Positions 25,762 to 34,518 of a DNA stretch of 58,921 bases are shown in pieces. Source of the DNA: Hyphomonadaceae bacterium UBA5336 (GTDB lineage Bacteria; Pseudomonadota; Alphaproteobacteria; Caulobacterales; Hyphomonadaceae); NCBI GenBank assembly GCA_002408125.1, contig DHQO01000026.1, positions 21,528 through 80,448 on the forward strand, read 5' to 3'. How positions within the stretch are numbered: the stretch's first letter is position 1; each line of letters opens with the position of its first letter. Position numbers and translations under genes: made by a program. Under the pieces are notes generated by a model, which was given only the letters and a program-made list of their open reading frames with translations, made no database searches and had not been told where the DNA came from.

Positions 25762-27191
25762 GCGCCCGGGACACCGGTCAACTGAGCGGCGCGGCCCTTG
25801 GGTCGCGCCGTTTTCCATTCCAGCAGAGCCACCTGAGCGACGCCGGCGGTGAACAGAGCAATAGCTGCTGCTTCGAGCATGCCTTGCGCCCCGCGCCCCA
25901 TCGTCAGACCGAGCGTGTAGCCCAGCGGCAGCATCAGCGCGAAGAAGGAGCCGACATGCAGCACTGTCGGCGACCAGACCACATCCTGCGCGCGCAGGGC
26001 CATGGAGGCGGTCGCCTGCAGGCCGTCAAAACAGGTCGCCAGTGCCACCAACCACATGACGCTTGCCAGCGCCGTGGTGATCACCACACCGCCAACAACC
26101 GCATCCTCGCGCACCAGGGCCAGCGTGATGGCATCGCGCAGTGTCCAGACGACAAGACCGAGCACCAGGCCGGTCACGAGCGTGGCCACGACGCCGAGCC
26201 GGCTGGCATCACGTATCCCGTCAGTGTCAGCGCGGCCGAAATTCTCCGCCACGCGCACGCTGGTGGCCGTGGCAATGCCGAGATAGATCATGAAGGCAAG
26301 GCCCATCACCTGCACGGCATAGCCATAGACGACGTTTGCCGACAGGGCGATCCAGGTCGCGATCACGAAGGTGGCGTTGAACCCGCCCCATTCGGCGACA
26401 TTGGAGATCGCGGTGCCGGTGCCGACCTTCATCTGCCGGCCAAACTCGCCCACAGGGCCGCCCTTCACGACATAGCGTCGAGCGGGCGTGAACCAGAGGA
26501 TCATGACGGCAAACACCACCAGCAGGAAATAGCGCGTGCCGGTGGTGGCAACCGCAACGCCTTCCGCGCCAAGCTGTGGCAGGCCCCACCACCCCGCGAC
26601 GAAGGCGAGGTCGAAGACGAGGTTTACCAGCGCGCCGGCATACATCGTGCCGGTGGCAAGCAGAGGCCGGCGCAGGGCTTCCAGATACATGGCCGTCACG
26701 GTGGTGAGCGTAAAGCCGGGCAGGCCCAGCGCCAGGATGCGTGTAACGCTGGCCGTCTCGGATGCAATCACATCGGCCGGCACACTCGAGCCGCCGGTCT
26801 CGGGGGCAATCGACACGAAGACCCAGCTGAACAGCACATCGGCAAACGGCACGATCAGAACGACCATCACCAGCCCCATGCCAAGCGCGACCCATGTTCC
26901 GCGCCAGAAGATGCGCGAGGTTTCCTCTTCCTTGCCCTGCCCGGACAGTTCCGCCGTCAGCACCTGCACGCCGAGCAGGATGCCCATGGCCAGGCCCAGC
27001 ATGACCCCGATTGGCAGCCATGAGTTGAGCACATAGGGAAGTTCGTCAGGTGCATTCTGGCCGAGCACAATGGCATCGGTCAGGCTCATCACCATCATGG
27101 CAAAGCGCGACACGGCAATCGGTATTGACAGCCGCACGAGATCAACGATTTCAGTGGCCCGCGCCCAGGCGGGCCATCCCCGCCTGGTCAT
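25758..27191 (-). CDS. MATE-family efflux transporter
   Basis: 477 residues with 12 predicted helices in two pseudo-repeated halves (first half begins LVRLSIPIAVSRFAMMVMSLTDAIVLGQ; second near ISNVAEWGGFNATFVIATWIA). The acidic helix-1 residue and the Gly/Pro pattern fit the NorM-like branch of the multidrug and toxic compound extrusion family, driven by Na+ or H+. AGGA about 9 nt before ATG 27191 supports the start. It is downstream of the DAHP synthase gene by 20 bp in the same direction, so it may be read through from it. Confidence 0.9.
   Translation of the reverse strand: MTRRGWPAWARATEIVDLVRLSIPIAVSRFAMMVMSLTDAIVLGQNAPDELPYVLNSWLPIGVMLGLAMGILLGVQVLTAELSGQGKEEETSRIFWRGTWVALGMGLVMVVLIVPFADVLFSWVFVSIAPETGGSSVPADVIASETASVTRILALGLPGFTLTTVTAMYLEALRRPLLATGTMYAGALVNLVFDLAFVAGWWGLPQLGAEGVAVATTGTRYFLLVVFAVMILWFTPARRYVVKGGPVGEFGRQMKVGTGTAISNVAEWGGFNATFVIATWIALSANVVYGYAVQVMGLAFMIYLGIATATSVRVAENFGRADTDGIRDASRLGVVATLVTGLVLGLVVWTLRDAITLALVREDAVVGGVVITTALASVMWLVALATCFDGLQATASMALRAQDVVWSPTVLHVGSFFALMLPLGYTLGLTMGRGAQGMLEAAAIALFTAGVAQVALLEWKTARPKGRAAQLTGVPGA
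25787..25814 (+). terminator. Rho-independent terminator of the HU gene, inside the MATE coding end
   Basis: A 10-bp GC-rich stem (CGGCGCGGCC pairing with GGTCGCGCCG, one G-U), loop CTTG, followed by TTTT. It serves HU transcripts while encoding the last part of the convergent MATE gene (KTARPKGRAAQ), so both functions share these bases. Confidence 0.7.
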
Positions 27192-27211
27192 GGCTCAGGA
27201 TCCTTACAATT

Positions 27212-28591
27212 CTAACTTGCCTGGCGCTGGAGCGTCCCCGCCGCTGACGCGACCGCCTCGATCTTCTCTGCCAGCAGGAAGGCCAGTTCAAGGGCCTGTT
27301 CACCGTTCAGACGCGGATCGCAATGAGTGTGGTATCGCGATGACAGGTCTTCCTCGGAGATTGCCTGGGCGCCGCCCAGACACTCGGTCACATTCTGCCC
27401 GGTCATCTCGACATGAACGCCGCCCGGATAGGCACCTTCGGCCGAGACGATATCGATGAACTGCTTCACCTCGGACAGGATCCGGTCCAGCGGACGGGTC
27501 TTGTAGCCGGTGCCGGTCTTGAGCGTGTTGCCGTGCATCGGATCGCACGACCAGACAACCGTCCGGCCGGACTTCTGCACCGCGCGCACCAGCGGCGGCA
27601 GCCCTTCAGCCACGCCTTCGGCGCCGAAGCGCGCGATCAGGGTCAGACGACCAGGCTCGTCCTCCGGGTTCAGGTGCTCGATGATGCTCACCAGTTCGTC
27701 AGGCTTCAGGCCCGGGCCGCATTTCATGCCGATCGGGTTCTTCACACCGGAGAGGAAATTGACATGGGCATGGTCGAGCTGGCGGGTCCGGTGGCCGATC
27801 CACAGCATGTGCGCGGAGGTGTCGTACCAGTCGCCGGTCCTGGAATCGACGCGGGCCATGGCTTCCTCATAGCCCAGAAGCAGCGCTTCGTGGCTGGTAT
27901 AGAACTCGGTCTGCGCCAGTTGCGGCACGGTGGCCGGGCTTACGCCGCAGGCCGCCATGAATTCCATGGATTTGGTGATCTGCTCGGCGAGCTTCTCATA
28001 GCGCGCGCCCTGGGGACTGCGCTCGACAAATCCCTGCATCCAGCGGTGCACATTGGCCAGATTGGCATAGCCGCCCTGGCTGTAGGTGCGCAGCAGGTTC
28101 AGCGTGGAGGCCGACTGGCTGTAGGCCTGAACCAGGCGGTTGGGATCGGGCATCCGCTCTTCCGGCGTGAAGCCCATGCCGTTGATATTGTCGCCGCGAT
28201 AGGAAGGCAGCTCCACACCGTCGATCTCTTCCACCGGCGAAGAGCGCGGCTTGCCGAACTGACCGGCGATCCGCCCGACCTTCACCACCGGCTTGGCTGC
28301 ACCGAAAGTGAGCACAACCGCCATCTGGAGAATCACACGGAACGTGTCGCGGATATTGTCCGGATGGAATTCCTTGAAGCTCTCGGCGCAGTCCCCGCCC
28401 TGCAGCAGGAAGGCATTGCCGGCCGCCACATCGCCGAGACGCGACTTCAGGCGGCGGACCTCCCCGGCATAGACCAGCGGCGGATACCCCTTCAGGCGCG
28501 CTTCAGCCGCTTCCAGCGCTGCAGCGTCGGGATAGTCTTCCGGAATGTGTTTCGCTGGCAGTTTGCGCCAGTCGGACGGTGTCCACGTCAT
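27212..28591 (-). CDS. Class II 3-deoxy-7-phosphoheptulonate (DAHP) synthase
   Basis: 459 residues, type II (plant/AroA-II-like) DAHP synthase, first step of the shikimate pathway from PEP and erythrose-4-phosphate. Hallmarks are the opening WTPSDWRKLPAKHIP, FLLQGGDCAESF with the metal-ligand cysteine, KVGRIAGQFGKPRSSP, the SHEALLLGYEEAM block, WIGHRTRQLD, VWSCDPMHGNT with the histidine ligand, and GGVHVEMTGQNVTECLGG. Length and motif order are complete. GGAG precedes ATG 28591. The gene is divergent from the TIR-ParA gene across 138 bp, with the MATE gene downstream. Confidence 0.96.
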   Translation of the reverse strand: MTWTPSDWRKLPAKHIPEDYPDAAALEAAEARLKGYPPLVYAGEVRRLKSRLGDVAAGNAFLLQGGDCAESFKEFHPDNIRDTFRVILQMAVVLTFGAAKPVVKVGRIAGQFGKPRSSPVEEIDGVELPSYRGDNINGMGFTPEERMPDPNRLVQAYSQSASTLNLLRTYSQGGYANLANVHRWMQGFVERSPQGARYEKLAEQITKSMEFMAACGVSPATVPQLAQTEFYTSHEALLLGYEEAMARVDSRTGDWYDTSAHMLWIGHRTRQLDHAHVNFLSGVKNPIGMKCGPGLKPDELVSIIEHLNPEDEPGRLTLIARFGAEGVAEGLPPLVRAVQKSGRTVVWSCDPMHGNTLKTGTGYKTRPLDRILSEVKQFIDIVSAEGAYPGGVHVEMTGQNVTECLGGAQAISEEDLSSRYHTHCDPRLNGEQALELAFLLAEKIEAVASAAGTLQRQAS

Positions 28592-28729
28592 CTTTTCGCT
28601 CCATTGACCGCGCTATGAACCACATGAGGGCTATTGCATCAACGCGCATGTCTCATTTGTGTAATTCGCCTAAGGGATATCAGCCCACAGGCTCAGCATG
28701 TCCGCCGACTCTGATATAGGGACTTCGAC

Positions 28730-30061
28730 ATGGCTCATCTGTATATCTCTCACAGTGCAGTGGACTTGGATCCGCTGCTGAAACTGCACGAAGCGCTACG
28801 CCGGGCGGGAATCTCCGCCTGGTATCCCCCCTCCCCCGAAGCGGCCGCCAACACCGCGCTCGTGCGCGAGAAGATGGATGAAGCTTTTGCAGTTGCGGTC
28901 CTGGTCTCAGCCGATGCCATGCGCTCGGCAGAGGTGCAGCGCGACATCGAGCTGGCGGTTTCGCGCGGTGTGAAGCTGGTGCCGATCCGGCTCGACAAGG
29001 CGCGCCCGCACGGCGTGGTGAAACATCATCTCGCCCCGCTGATGAAGCATCACATGGACGATCCGCAGGCCGTCACGGCACTGATCGAGGACCTGCGCAG
29101 CCTCTATCGGCGGCGCTGTCCCGTGCTGGCCGTGATGAACCTCAAGGGCGGTGTCGGCAAGACCACGCTCACCGCGCAGATTTTCGGAGCCTACCAGGCC
29201 GAGCATGGCTCGCGTGTCCTGCTGGTCGATCTCGACCCGCAATACAATCTCACCCAGCTTTTCTTCGATATGGTCGAGGCCGACGCCAGGGCCGAGCGGG
29301 ACCAGTCTGTCATTTCCCTGTTCGAGCGCAGCATGATCCACGCGACCGGCGAAGTGAGTCCCGCCAGCGACTGGACCCGGCTCTCGCGCGAGCCCTTCAA
29401 CCTGCCGGACCTGTCGGTGCTGACCCACCCGCTGCTCGGGGCTGATGGCCCGCCCGGACGGCTCGACCTCATCACCGGCCAGTTCGAGATCTCGAAATAC
29501 GCCTTCGCGACCGACGCCCCTGCCCTCGCGGCCATCAAAGCCAATTTCCTCGGCCAGGTCGAGGCCCTGCGCAGCCAGTACGATCTCATCGTCTTCGACA
29601 CCAATCCGAACGCGACCTTCCTGACCCAGTGCGCACTGGAGGCGGTCGACCGCGTGGTCGCGCCGATGCATCCCGATATCTACTCCCTGCGCGGGGTGCG
29701 CCTGCTCAATCAGGTGATCCGCGAACAGGTGGCGGCCGATCTCGCCCCGGATCTTTCGGTGATGTTCAACGGCGTGCAGCGGCGCGAGCAGTCTGTCTTC
29801 GAGGCCGATGCCCGCAACGGGATCTTCGACGCGCGTGCCGGATTTGAACTGTCAAAGGCGCTGATCGGCACCGCCATCCCGCGCTCAAACCATCTTGTCG
29901 TTTCCCCGCCGGAGGAAGACATGCCCCAATGGCGCCAATTCGTGGTCCATCACGGGCGCGGCGGCGGCCTGAGACCGATCCGGGATTCGCTCAATCTCGT
30001 CGCCAGCGAGCTGGCCGCGCTGGCGGCCAAGCATACCGGCGAAGGCCGCGCGGCTGCCTGA
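28730..30061 (+). CDS. TIR domain-ParA/MinD-type ATPase fusion
   Basis: 443 residues in one frame. Residues 1-~125 form a TIR domain: LYISHSAVD box 1, ALRRAGISAWYPP (BB-loop region), VAVLVSADAMRSAEVQRDIELAVSRG in the alpha-C region, then KLVPIRLD. Residues ~131-435 are a ParA/Soj P-loop ATPase with a deviant Walker A KGGVGKTT (139-146, signature Lys139), Walker A' LVDLDPQ (165-171) and Walker B at Asp290 in IVFDTNPN. The usual TIR NADase glutamate position holds Asp72. AGGGA 7 nt upstream fits ATG 28730. No ParB, nuclease or other defence gene adjoins; neighbours are DAHP synthase and gor. Function is unknown; a nucleotide-switch-gated TIR sensor is my inference. Confidence 0.88.
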   Translation: MAHLYISHSAVDLDPLLKLHEALRRAGISAWYPPSPEAAANTALVREKMDEAFAVAVLVSADAMRSAEVQRDIELAVSRGVKLVPIRLDKARPHGVVKHHLAPLMKHHMDDPQAVTALIEDLRSLYRRRCPVLAVMNLKGGVGKTTLTAQIFGAYQAEHGSRVLLVDLDPQYNLTQLFFDMVEADARAERDQSVISLFERSMIHATGEVSPASDWTRLSREPFNLPDLSVLTHPLLGADGPPGRLDLITGQFEISKYAFATDAPALAAIKANFLGQVEALRSQYDLIVFDTNPNATFLTQCALEAVDRVVAPMHPDIYSLRGVRLLNQVIREQVAADLAPDLSVMFNGVQRREQSVFEADARNGIFDARAGFELSKALIGTAIPRSNHLVVSPPEEDMPQWRQFVVHHGRGGGLRPIRDSLNLVASELAALAAKHTGEGRAAA

Positions 30062-30064
30062 TTC

Positions 30065-31456
30065 CTAGGCGGTTGCCGCTTCCGGGATAAATTTCTGGCG
30101 CATGGTGACCAGCTCCTCGGCGGCAGTCGGGTGCACCGCGCAGGTGCGATCGAAATCAGACTTGGTCACGCCCTTCTTCACCGCAATGCCGATCGCCTGG
30201 ATCATTTCCGCACTATCGGGGCCGACCATGTGCACGCCCAGGATCTTCTCATCCGACGCGCGCACAACCAGCTTCATCATGGTGCGGGTATCGTCGCCCG
30301 ACAGGGCGCTCTTCATCGGTTTGAAGCGCGTCTTGTAGATGTCGATGTCGGTGTGTGCGGCACGCGCTTCGGCTTCGGACATACCAACGGTCCCGACCTC
30401 GGGCTGGGTGAACACTGCCGTGGCGATATTGTCGTATTCGAAGGTCCAGGGATTGTCGTTGTAGAGCGTGTCGGCCAGGGCATGGCCCTCGCGGATCGCC
30501 ACCGGTGTGAGCTGTACCTTGTTGATCACATCGCCGAGGGCGAAGATGTGTTCCTTGTTGGTGCGGCTGTGCTCGTCGACAATCACCGCGCCGCGCTTGC
30601 CCAGCTCCACGCCAGCAGCCTCGCAATTGAGACCATGGGTCGCCGGCTCGCGGCCAACCGCCATCATCACAACGTCGGCGGTAATCTCATCGCCATTCTC
30701 GAGCTTGATCTTGTGCGGCAGGTCCGGATCGCCGGAATCCTCGATGGATTCGAAGATGGTGTGGGTGATGACCCGCACCCCGGCACGCTTCAGGCCTTCA
30801 TGAACTTCCGTGCGGATATCGAAATCGAAGCCATTGAGAACCGTCTCGCCGCGATAGACCAGGCAGGTTTCCACGCCGAGCCCGGAAAAGACATGGGCGA
30901 ACTCGCAGGCGATATAGCCCCCTCCTGCGATCACCAGATGCCTGGGCAATTCCTTCAGATGGAAGATCTCGTTGGAGGTGATGGTGCGCTCCACGCCGGG
31001 CAGGTCGTCGGGGCGCCAGGGCGCGCCGCCGGTGGCGATGAGGATACGCCCCGCCGTCACTTCCCGCCCGCTCTTGATGAGGCGCAGCGTGTGGTCGTCG
31101 ACGAACTCGGCGCGCTCCTCGATCACCTCTACGCCAGCATTGGCGAGATTGCGCATATAGATGCCCGACAGCCGGTCGACCTCGGCGCTCATGGCATGCT
31201 GGAAACGCGGCCAGTCGAACCTGATATTGTCCATGCTCCAGCCGAAGCCCTTGGCGGCCTCGAATGTCTTTTTGAACTGGCTGGCATAGACCATGAACTT
31301 CTTCGGTACGCAGCCGCGGATCACGCAGGTCCCGCCGATGCGATACTCTTCAGCCATACCGACACGCTGGCCGGCAAGCGCTGCCAGACGACCCGCCCGG
31401 ACCCCGCCGCTGCCCGCCCCGATCACGAAGAGGTCGAAATCATACTCGTCGGCCAT
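30065..31456 (-). CDS. gor: Glutathione-disulfide reductase
   Basis: 463 residues from ATG 31456 (CAGGAG 8 nt upstream; a GTG three codons earlier is less well placed). FAD motif VIGAGSGGVRAGRLA, redox disulfide in GGTCVIRGCVPKK, second nucleotide motif GGGYIACEFAHVF with the downstream YRGE arginine for NADPH, and the C-terminal HPTAAEE His-Glu pair that activates the thiolate. It reduces oxidised glutathione. CVIRGCVPKK and the HPT-AEE end favour glutathione reductase over dihydrolipoamide dehydrogenase. It lies downstream of glmU-rpiA, separated from rpiA by 208 bp that contain a palindromic repeat. Confidence 0.94.
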   Translation of the reverse strand: MADEYDFDLFVIGAGSGGVRAGRLAALAGQRVGMAEEYRIGGTCVIRGCVPKKFMVYASQFKKTFEAAKGFGWSMDNIRFDWPRFQHAMSAEVDRLSGIYMRNLANAGVEVIEERAEFVDDHTLRLIKSGREVTAGRILIATGGAPWRPDDLPGVERTITSNEIFHLKELPRHLVIAGGGYIACEFAHVFSGLGVETCLVYRGETVLNGFDFDIRTEVHEGLKRAGVRVITHTIFESIEDSGDPDLPHKIKLENGDEITADVVMMAVGREPATHGLNCEAAGVELGKRGAVIVDEHSRTNKEHIFALGDVINKVQLTPVAIREGHALADTLYNDNPWTFEYDNIATAVFTQPEVGTVGMSEAEARAAHTDIDIYKTRFKPMKSALSGDDTRTMMKLVVRASDEKILGVHMVGPDSAEMIQAIGIAVKKGVTKSDFDRTCAVHPTAAEELVTMRQKFIPEAATA

Positions 31457-31540
31457 GCGGCGCACTCCTGTCTTTTCCAGACCGGGATATGTGCGTGGCG
31501 GTGATGAGTTTCAAACTGTCGAGTTCCCGACGGGGCACAG

Positions 31541-31632
31541 CCTCATGGTGAGCAGAGACGAACCATGGAGAGAGAGACCCAGAACGGGTCCCGGAACCCG
31601 CCCCCATCCTTCGTCTCCGCTCAGGATAAGGG
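31541..31632. repeat. Intergenic palindromic repeat between rpiA and gor
   Basis: Left arm 31541-31568 (CCTCATGGTGAGCAGAGACG..) and right arm 31604-31632 are imperfect inverted copies; the right arm read backwards begins CCCTTATCCTGAGCGGAGAC. The arms resemble a dispersed alphaproteobacterial repeat that I recall as CCTCATCCTGAGC...GGTTCGAC. A transcript would fold into one long hairpin between rpiA and gor, which could trim or partially stop the glmU-rpiA message. Confidence 0.7.
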
Positions 31633-31664
31633 CTACCGTTGTGCCGTAACGATTTGTAGCGAAG

Positions 31665-32363
31665 CTAGAACTCGAACACCGCCGCGCCGCCCTCATTGCC
31701 GATGATCACCGTGCGCGCCATGCCGATGAAGAGGCCGTGCTCGACCACGCCGGGCACAGTGGAAAGGCGCGCAGCCGTCGCCTCGGCATCGGGAATGCGC
31801 TGGCAATGGCAATCGACAATGTGGTTGCCGCCATCGGTGACCAGCGGATCGCGGCCGTTCACTGTGCGCAGCTCCACGCGCGGCTTGTCCACGCCCGATG
31901 CGCACAGGGCATCGAACACTTTCTTCGCCGTGATGGTGAACCCGAAGGGCGTCACCTCCACCGGCAGCGGGAACTGGCCGAGACGCTCGACCTGTTTCGA
32001 TGGATCGGCAATGACCACCATATGGTCAGACGCATTGGCGATGATCTTCTCGCGCAATAACGCCGCGCCGCCACCCTTGATGAGGTTGCCGACCGCATCG
32101 ACCTCATCGGCGCCGTCCACGGTGAGGTGGATACGGTCAACCTGGTCCACAGGCAACAGCGGGATGCCATGGGATTCAGCCAGGCGCCGTGTCTGCTCGC
32201 TGGTCGGCACGCCGCGGATCATCAGGCCATCGGCGACCTCGTCGGCGAGCATCTCGACAAAGTAAGCCGCCGTGGAACCGGTGCCGAGGCCCAGCGTCAT
32301 GCCATCCTCGACGAATTCCAGGGCCGCTGCGGCAGCGTTCTGCTTCTCGCGTTCATTGGCCAT
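31665..32363 (-). CDS. rpiA: Ribose-5-phosphate isomerase A
   Basis: 232 residues. The family signatures are LGTGSTAAYFVEML near the start, DGADEVD with the catalytic aspartates, KGGGAALLREKI holding the catalytic lysine, and the TDGGNHIVDC block. It interconverts ribose-5-phosphate and ribulose-5-phosphate in the pentose phosphate pathway. GAGGAG stands 6 nt before the ATG, and the gene starts 3 bp after the glmU stop, so the two share a message. Confidence 0.96.
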   Translation of the reverse strand: MANEREKQNAAAAALEFVEDGMTLGLGTGSTAAYFVEMLADEVADGLMIRGVPTSEQTRRLAESHGIPLLPVDQVDRIHLTVDGADEVDAVGNLIKGGGAALLREKIIANASDHMVVIADPSKQVERLGQFPLPVEVTPFGFTITAKKVFDALCASGVDKPRVELRTVNGRDPLVTDGGNHIVDCHCQRIPDAEATAARLSTVPGVVEHGLFIGMARTVIIGNEGGAAVFEF

Positions 32364-32366
32364 AGC

Positions 32367-33728
32367 CTACTCCTCTTCCTCGCCGGTCATCTTCGCCCGG
32401 TAGCGAATGGCCCAGCCTTCGCGCTGAATCTGGCGGCCACGCGCCAGCGACAGGGCGTCTTCGGGGACATCCTCGGTGATCACGCTGCCCGAGCCGACAT
32501 AGGCACGATCGCCGATCTTGACCGGCGCGACCAGAGCGGAATTTGACCCGACAAAGGCCCCTGCCCCGACATGGGTGATATTTTTGTTGAAGCCGTCATA
32601 ATTGCAGAAGATCGTGCCCGCGCCGACATTGGCGCCGGCACCGACAAAGCCGTCACCGACATAAGAGAGATGATTGACCTTCGCGCCCTCTTCCAGACGC
32701 GCATTCTTGACCTCCACAAAATTGCCCACGCGCACCTTTTCGCCCACCAGCGAGCCCGGCCGCAGGCGCGCATAGGGCCCGATCACCGCGCCGGTCTCGA
32801 CCTCGGCGCCCTCCAGATGGCTGAAGGCGCGCACAGTGACGCCGGGCGCCAACGTGACGCCCGGCCCGAAGATGACATTCGGCTCGATCAGACAGTCCTG
32901 CCCGATCTCTGTGTCATAGCTGAAATAGACCGTTTCCGGAGCGACCAGCGTCACCCCTTCGGTCATGACTTCCTCGCGCCGGCGCGTCTGATAGGCCGCA
33001 TTGGCCTCGGCCAGTTGGACGCGTGAGTTCACGCCGAGCACATCGGCCTCCTCGCACACCACCACCGTGTTGGTGTGGCCGGCCTCGCGCGCCAGCCCGA
33101 CAATGTCAGTGAGATAATACTCGCCTTTGGCATTGTTGTTGGTGACCTGGCCAAGCAGCGAGAAGAGCAACTCGGCCGGCGCGGCGATGACGCCGGAATT
33201 GCAGAGTGTAACGGCGAGTTCCGAAGGGCTCGCATCCTTGGCCTCGACAATGTGGTCGAGCCCGCCAACCTCGTTCAGGATCAGCCGGCCATAGGCACCC
33301 GGATCCTTGGCATTGAAGCCGAGGACGCCGACAGCCGCTCCGGCCTCGAGCGCCTCGAACAGGGCCTCGATGGCGCTGTCGCGGATCAGCGGCGTGTCGC
33401 CATAGAGCACCACCACATGGCCCGAAACGCCCTTCAAGGCCTCCCGGGCAGATTGAACAGCATGGCCCGTGCCGAGCTGTTCGGCCTGGACCGCGACGCG
33501 TCCCGGCCCGAGGCGCTCTTCCACATGGGCCATCAGGTCGTCCTGGCCGGGCGAGCACACCACGCAGACCGGATCGCAGCCGGTCATCAGGGCAAGATCG
33601 ATGGACCAGTCCACCATGGGCCGGCCGGCCACCTCATGCAGCACCTTGGGCAGCGCCGACTTCATCCGCGTGCCCTTGCCGGCCGCAAGAATGACCGCCG
33701 CGCGGGGGCTCACAGCACTCTCGGACAT
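32367..33728 (-). CDS. glmU: Bifunctional GlcNAc-1-P uridylyltransferase / GlcN-1-P acetyltransferase
   Basis: 453 residues. The N-terminal uridylyltransferase has LAAGKGTRMKSALPKVLH, LYGDTPLI and the GFNAKDPGAYGRLI block. The C-terminal left-handed beta-helix of hexapeptide repeats (from ~250) carries GPYARLRPGS, NFVEVKNA and HLSYVGD with the catalytic histidine. It makes UDP-GlcNAc for peptidoglycan and lipid A. AGGAG precedes ATG 33728. First gene of a glmU-rpiA run and divergent from gph. The length is normal. Confidence 0.96.
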   Translation of the reverse strand: MSESAVSPRAAVILAAGKGTRMKSALPKVLHEVAGRPMVDWSIDLALMTGCDPVCVVCSPGQDDLMAHVEERLGPGRVAVQAEQLGTGHAVQSAREALKGVSGHVVVLYGDTPLIRDSAIEALFEALEAGAAVGVLGFNAKDPGAYGRLILNEVGGLDHIVEAKDASPSELAVTLCNSGVIAAPAELLFSLLGQVTNNNAKGEYYLTDIVGLAREAGHTNTVVVCEEADVLGVNSRVQLAEANAAYQTRRREEVMTEGVTLVAPETVYFSYDTEIGQDCLIEPNVIFGPGVTLAPGVTVRAFSHLEGAEVETGAVIGPYARLRPGSLVGEKVRVGNFVEVKNARLEEGAKVNHLSYVGDGFVGAGANVGAGTIFCNYDGFNKNITHVGAGAFVGSNSALVAPVKIGDRAYVGSGSVITEDVPEDALSLARGRQIQREGWAIRYRAKMTGEEEE

Positions 33729-33810
33729 GGCGCGACTCCTCGCAAAATCGATACAATCGCACTAGAGCAATCCGTTAGGCACTGAAACCCGGCAGGAGAC
33801 AATCGCGCCA

Positions 33811-34509
33811 ATGCAAATTTCTGAAAACGCCTCAAACGCCCTTTCCGGCTGGACGATTGTATTCGATCTGGACGGAACCCTGGTCGAAAGTGCGCCGGAT
33901 CTGCTCAACGCGCTCAATCATGTTGTCGTGCCGCTTGGCCTTGAGCCGGTCAAGCTCGACGATATCCGGACCATGATCGGGCACGGCGCGAAGGCGATGA
34001 TCCGCGAAGCCCTCAGCCGGGCCGAACGCAATCTTGATGAAGAAGAAATCCACGAACTGTGGAACGCATTCCTGGACTATTATCGCGACAATATCGCTGT
34101 GGACAGTCACGCTTTTGAGGGAGTGGAGGCTGCATTGGAGGAACTGCGCCGGGCCGGAGCCGGACTCGCTGTCTGCACGAACAAGACACAGGCATTGAGC
34201 GACCAGTTGCTGGACACACTTAAATTATCACAATATTTCAAAGCAGTAATTGGCGCGGACAGTGTGCCGGACAAGAAACCGGACGCCGGGCACCTGCTCA
34301 CCGCCGTACAAAAGGCAGACGGCGATCCGGACAAATCCCTGCTTGTGGGCGACAGCCGGACAGACGAAAAGGCAGCCCATAATGCGGGGCTGCCTTTCAT
34401 TTTCGTTCCGTTTGGCTACGAGCAGGACGCAGCGAAGGACATCAACTGCGTCGCCGTTCTACGCCAGTATTCGGAACTTTTCAGTCTTGTATTGAAGGTT
34501 GCCGCTTAG
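33811..34509 (+). CDS. gph: Phosphoglycolate phosphatase-like HAD hydrolase
   Basis: 232 residues, HAD superfamily with a type I cap. Motif I is VFDLDGTLVESAPD (nucleophile and acid aspartates), motif II VCTNKTQ, the motif III lysine is in DKKPDAGHL, and motif IV is LLVGDSRTDEKAAHNAG. The DSAPD-L-NALN start and KPDAGHLL favour Gph, which removes 2-phosphoglycolate formed by DNA repair, though related substrates are possible. Unlike many neighbours the start lacks a close Shine-Dalgarno (AGGAG is ~11 nt away). Its stop lies in the loop of a perfect hairpin shared with the convergent small gene. Confidence 0.9.
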   Translation: MQISENASNALSGWTIVFDLDGTLVESAPDLLNALNHVVVPLGLEPVKLDDIRTMIGHGAKAMIREALSRAERNLDEEEIHELWNAFLDYYRDNIAVDSHAFEGVEAALEELRRAGAGLAVCTNKTQALSDQLLDTLKLSQYFKAVIGADSVPDKKPDAGHLLTAVQKADGDPDKSLLVGDSRTDEKAAHNAGLPFIFVPFGYEQDAAKDINCVAVLRQYSELFSLVLKVAA

Positions 34510-34518
34510 GCGGCAACC
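34497..34518. terminator. Hairpin with both convergent stop codons in its loop
   Basis: GGTTGCCGC at 34497-34505 pairs perfectly with GCGGCAACC at 34510-34518; the loop TTAG contains the gph stop (TAG) on plus and the small-gene stop (TAA) on minus. Neither side has a strong T-run, so it is more likely an mRNA-stabilising or weak two-way terminator. Confidence 0.5.

Noticed and set aside
28592..30064. A defence island around the TIR-ParA gene
   Set aside because: Neighbours on both sides are metabolic or transport genes (DAHP synthase, MATE, gor, rpiA); no restriction, toxin or phage genes are adjacent, so no island is claimed.
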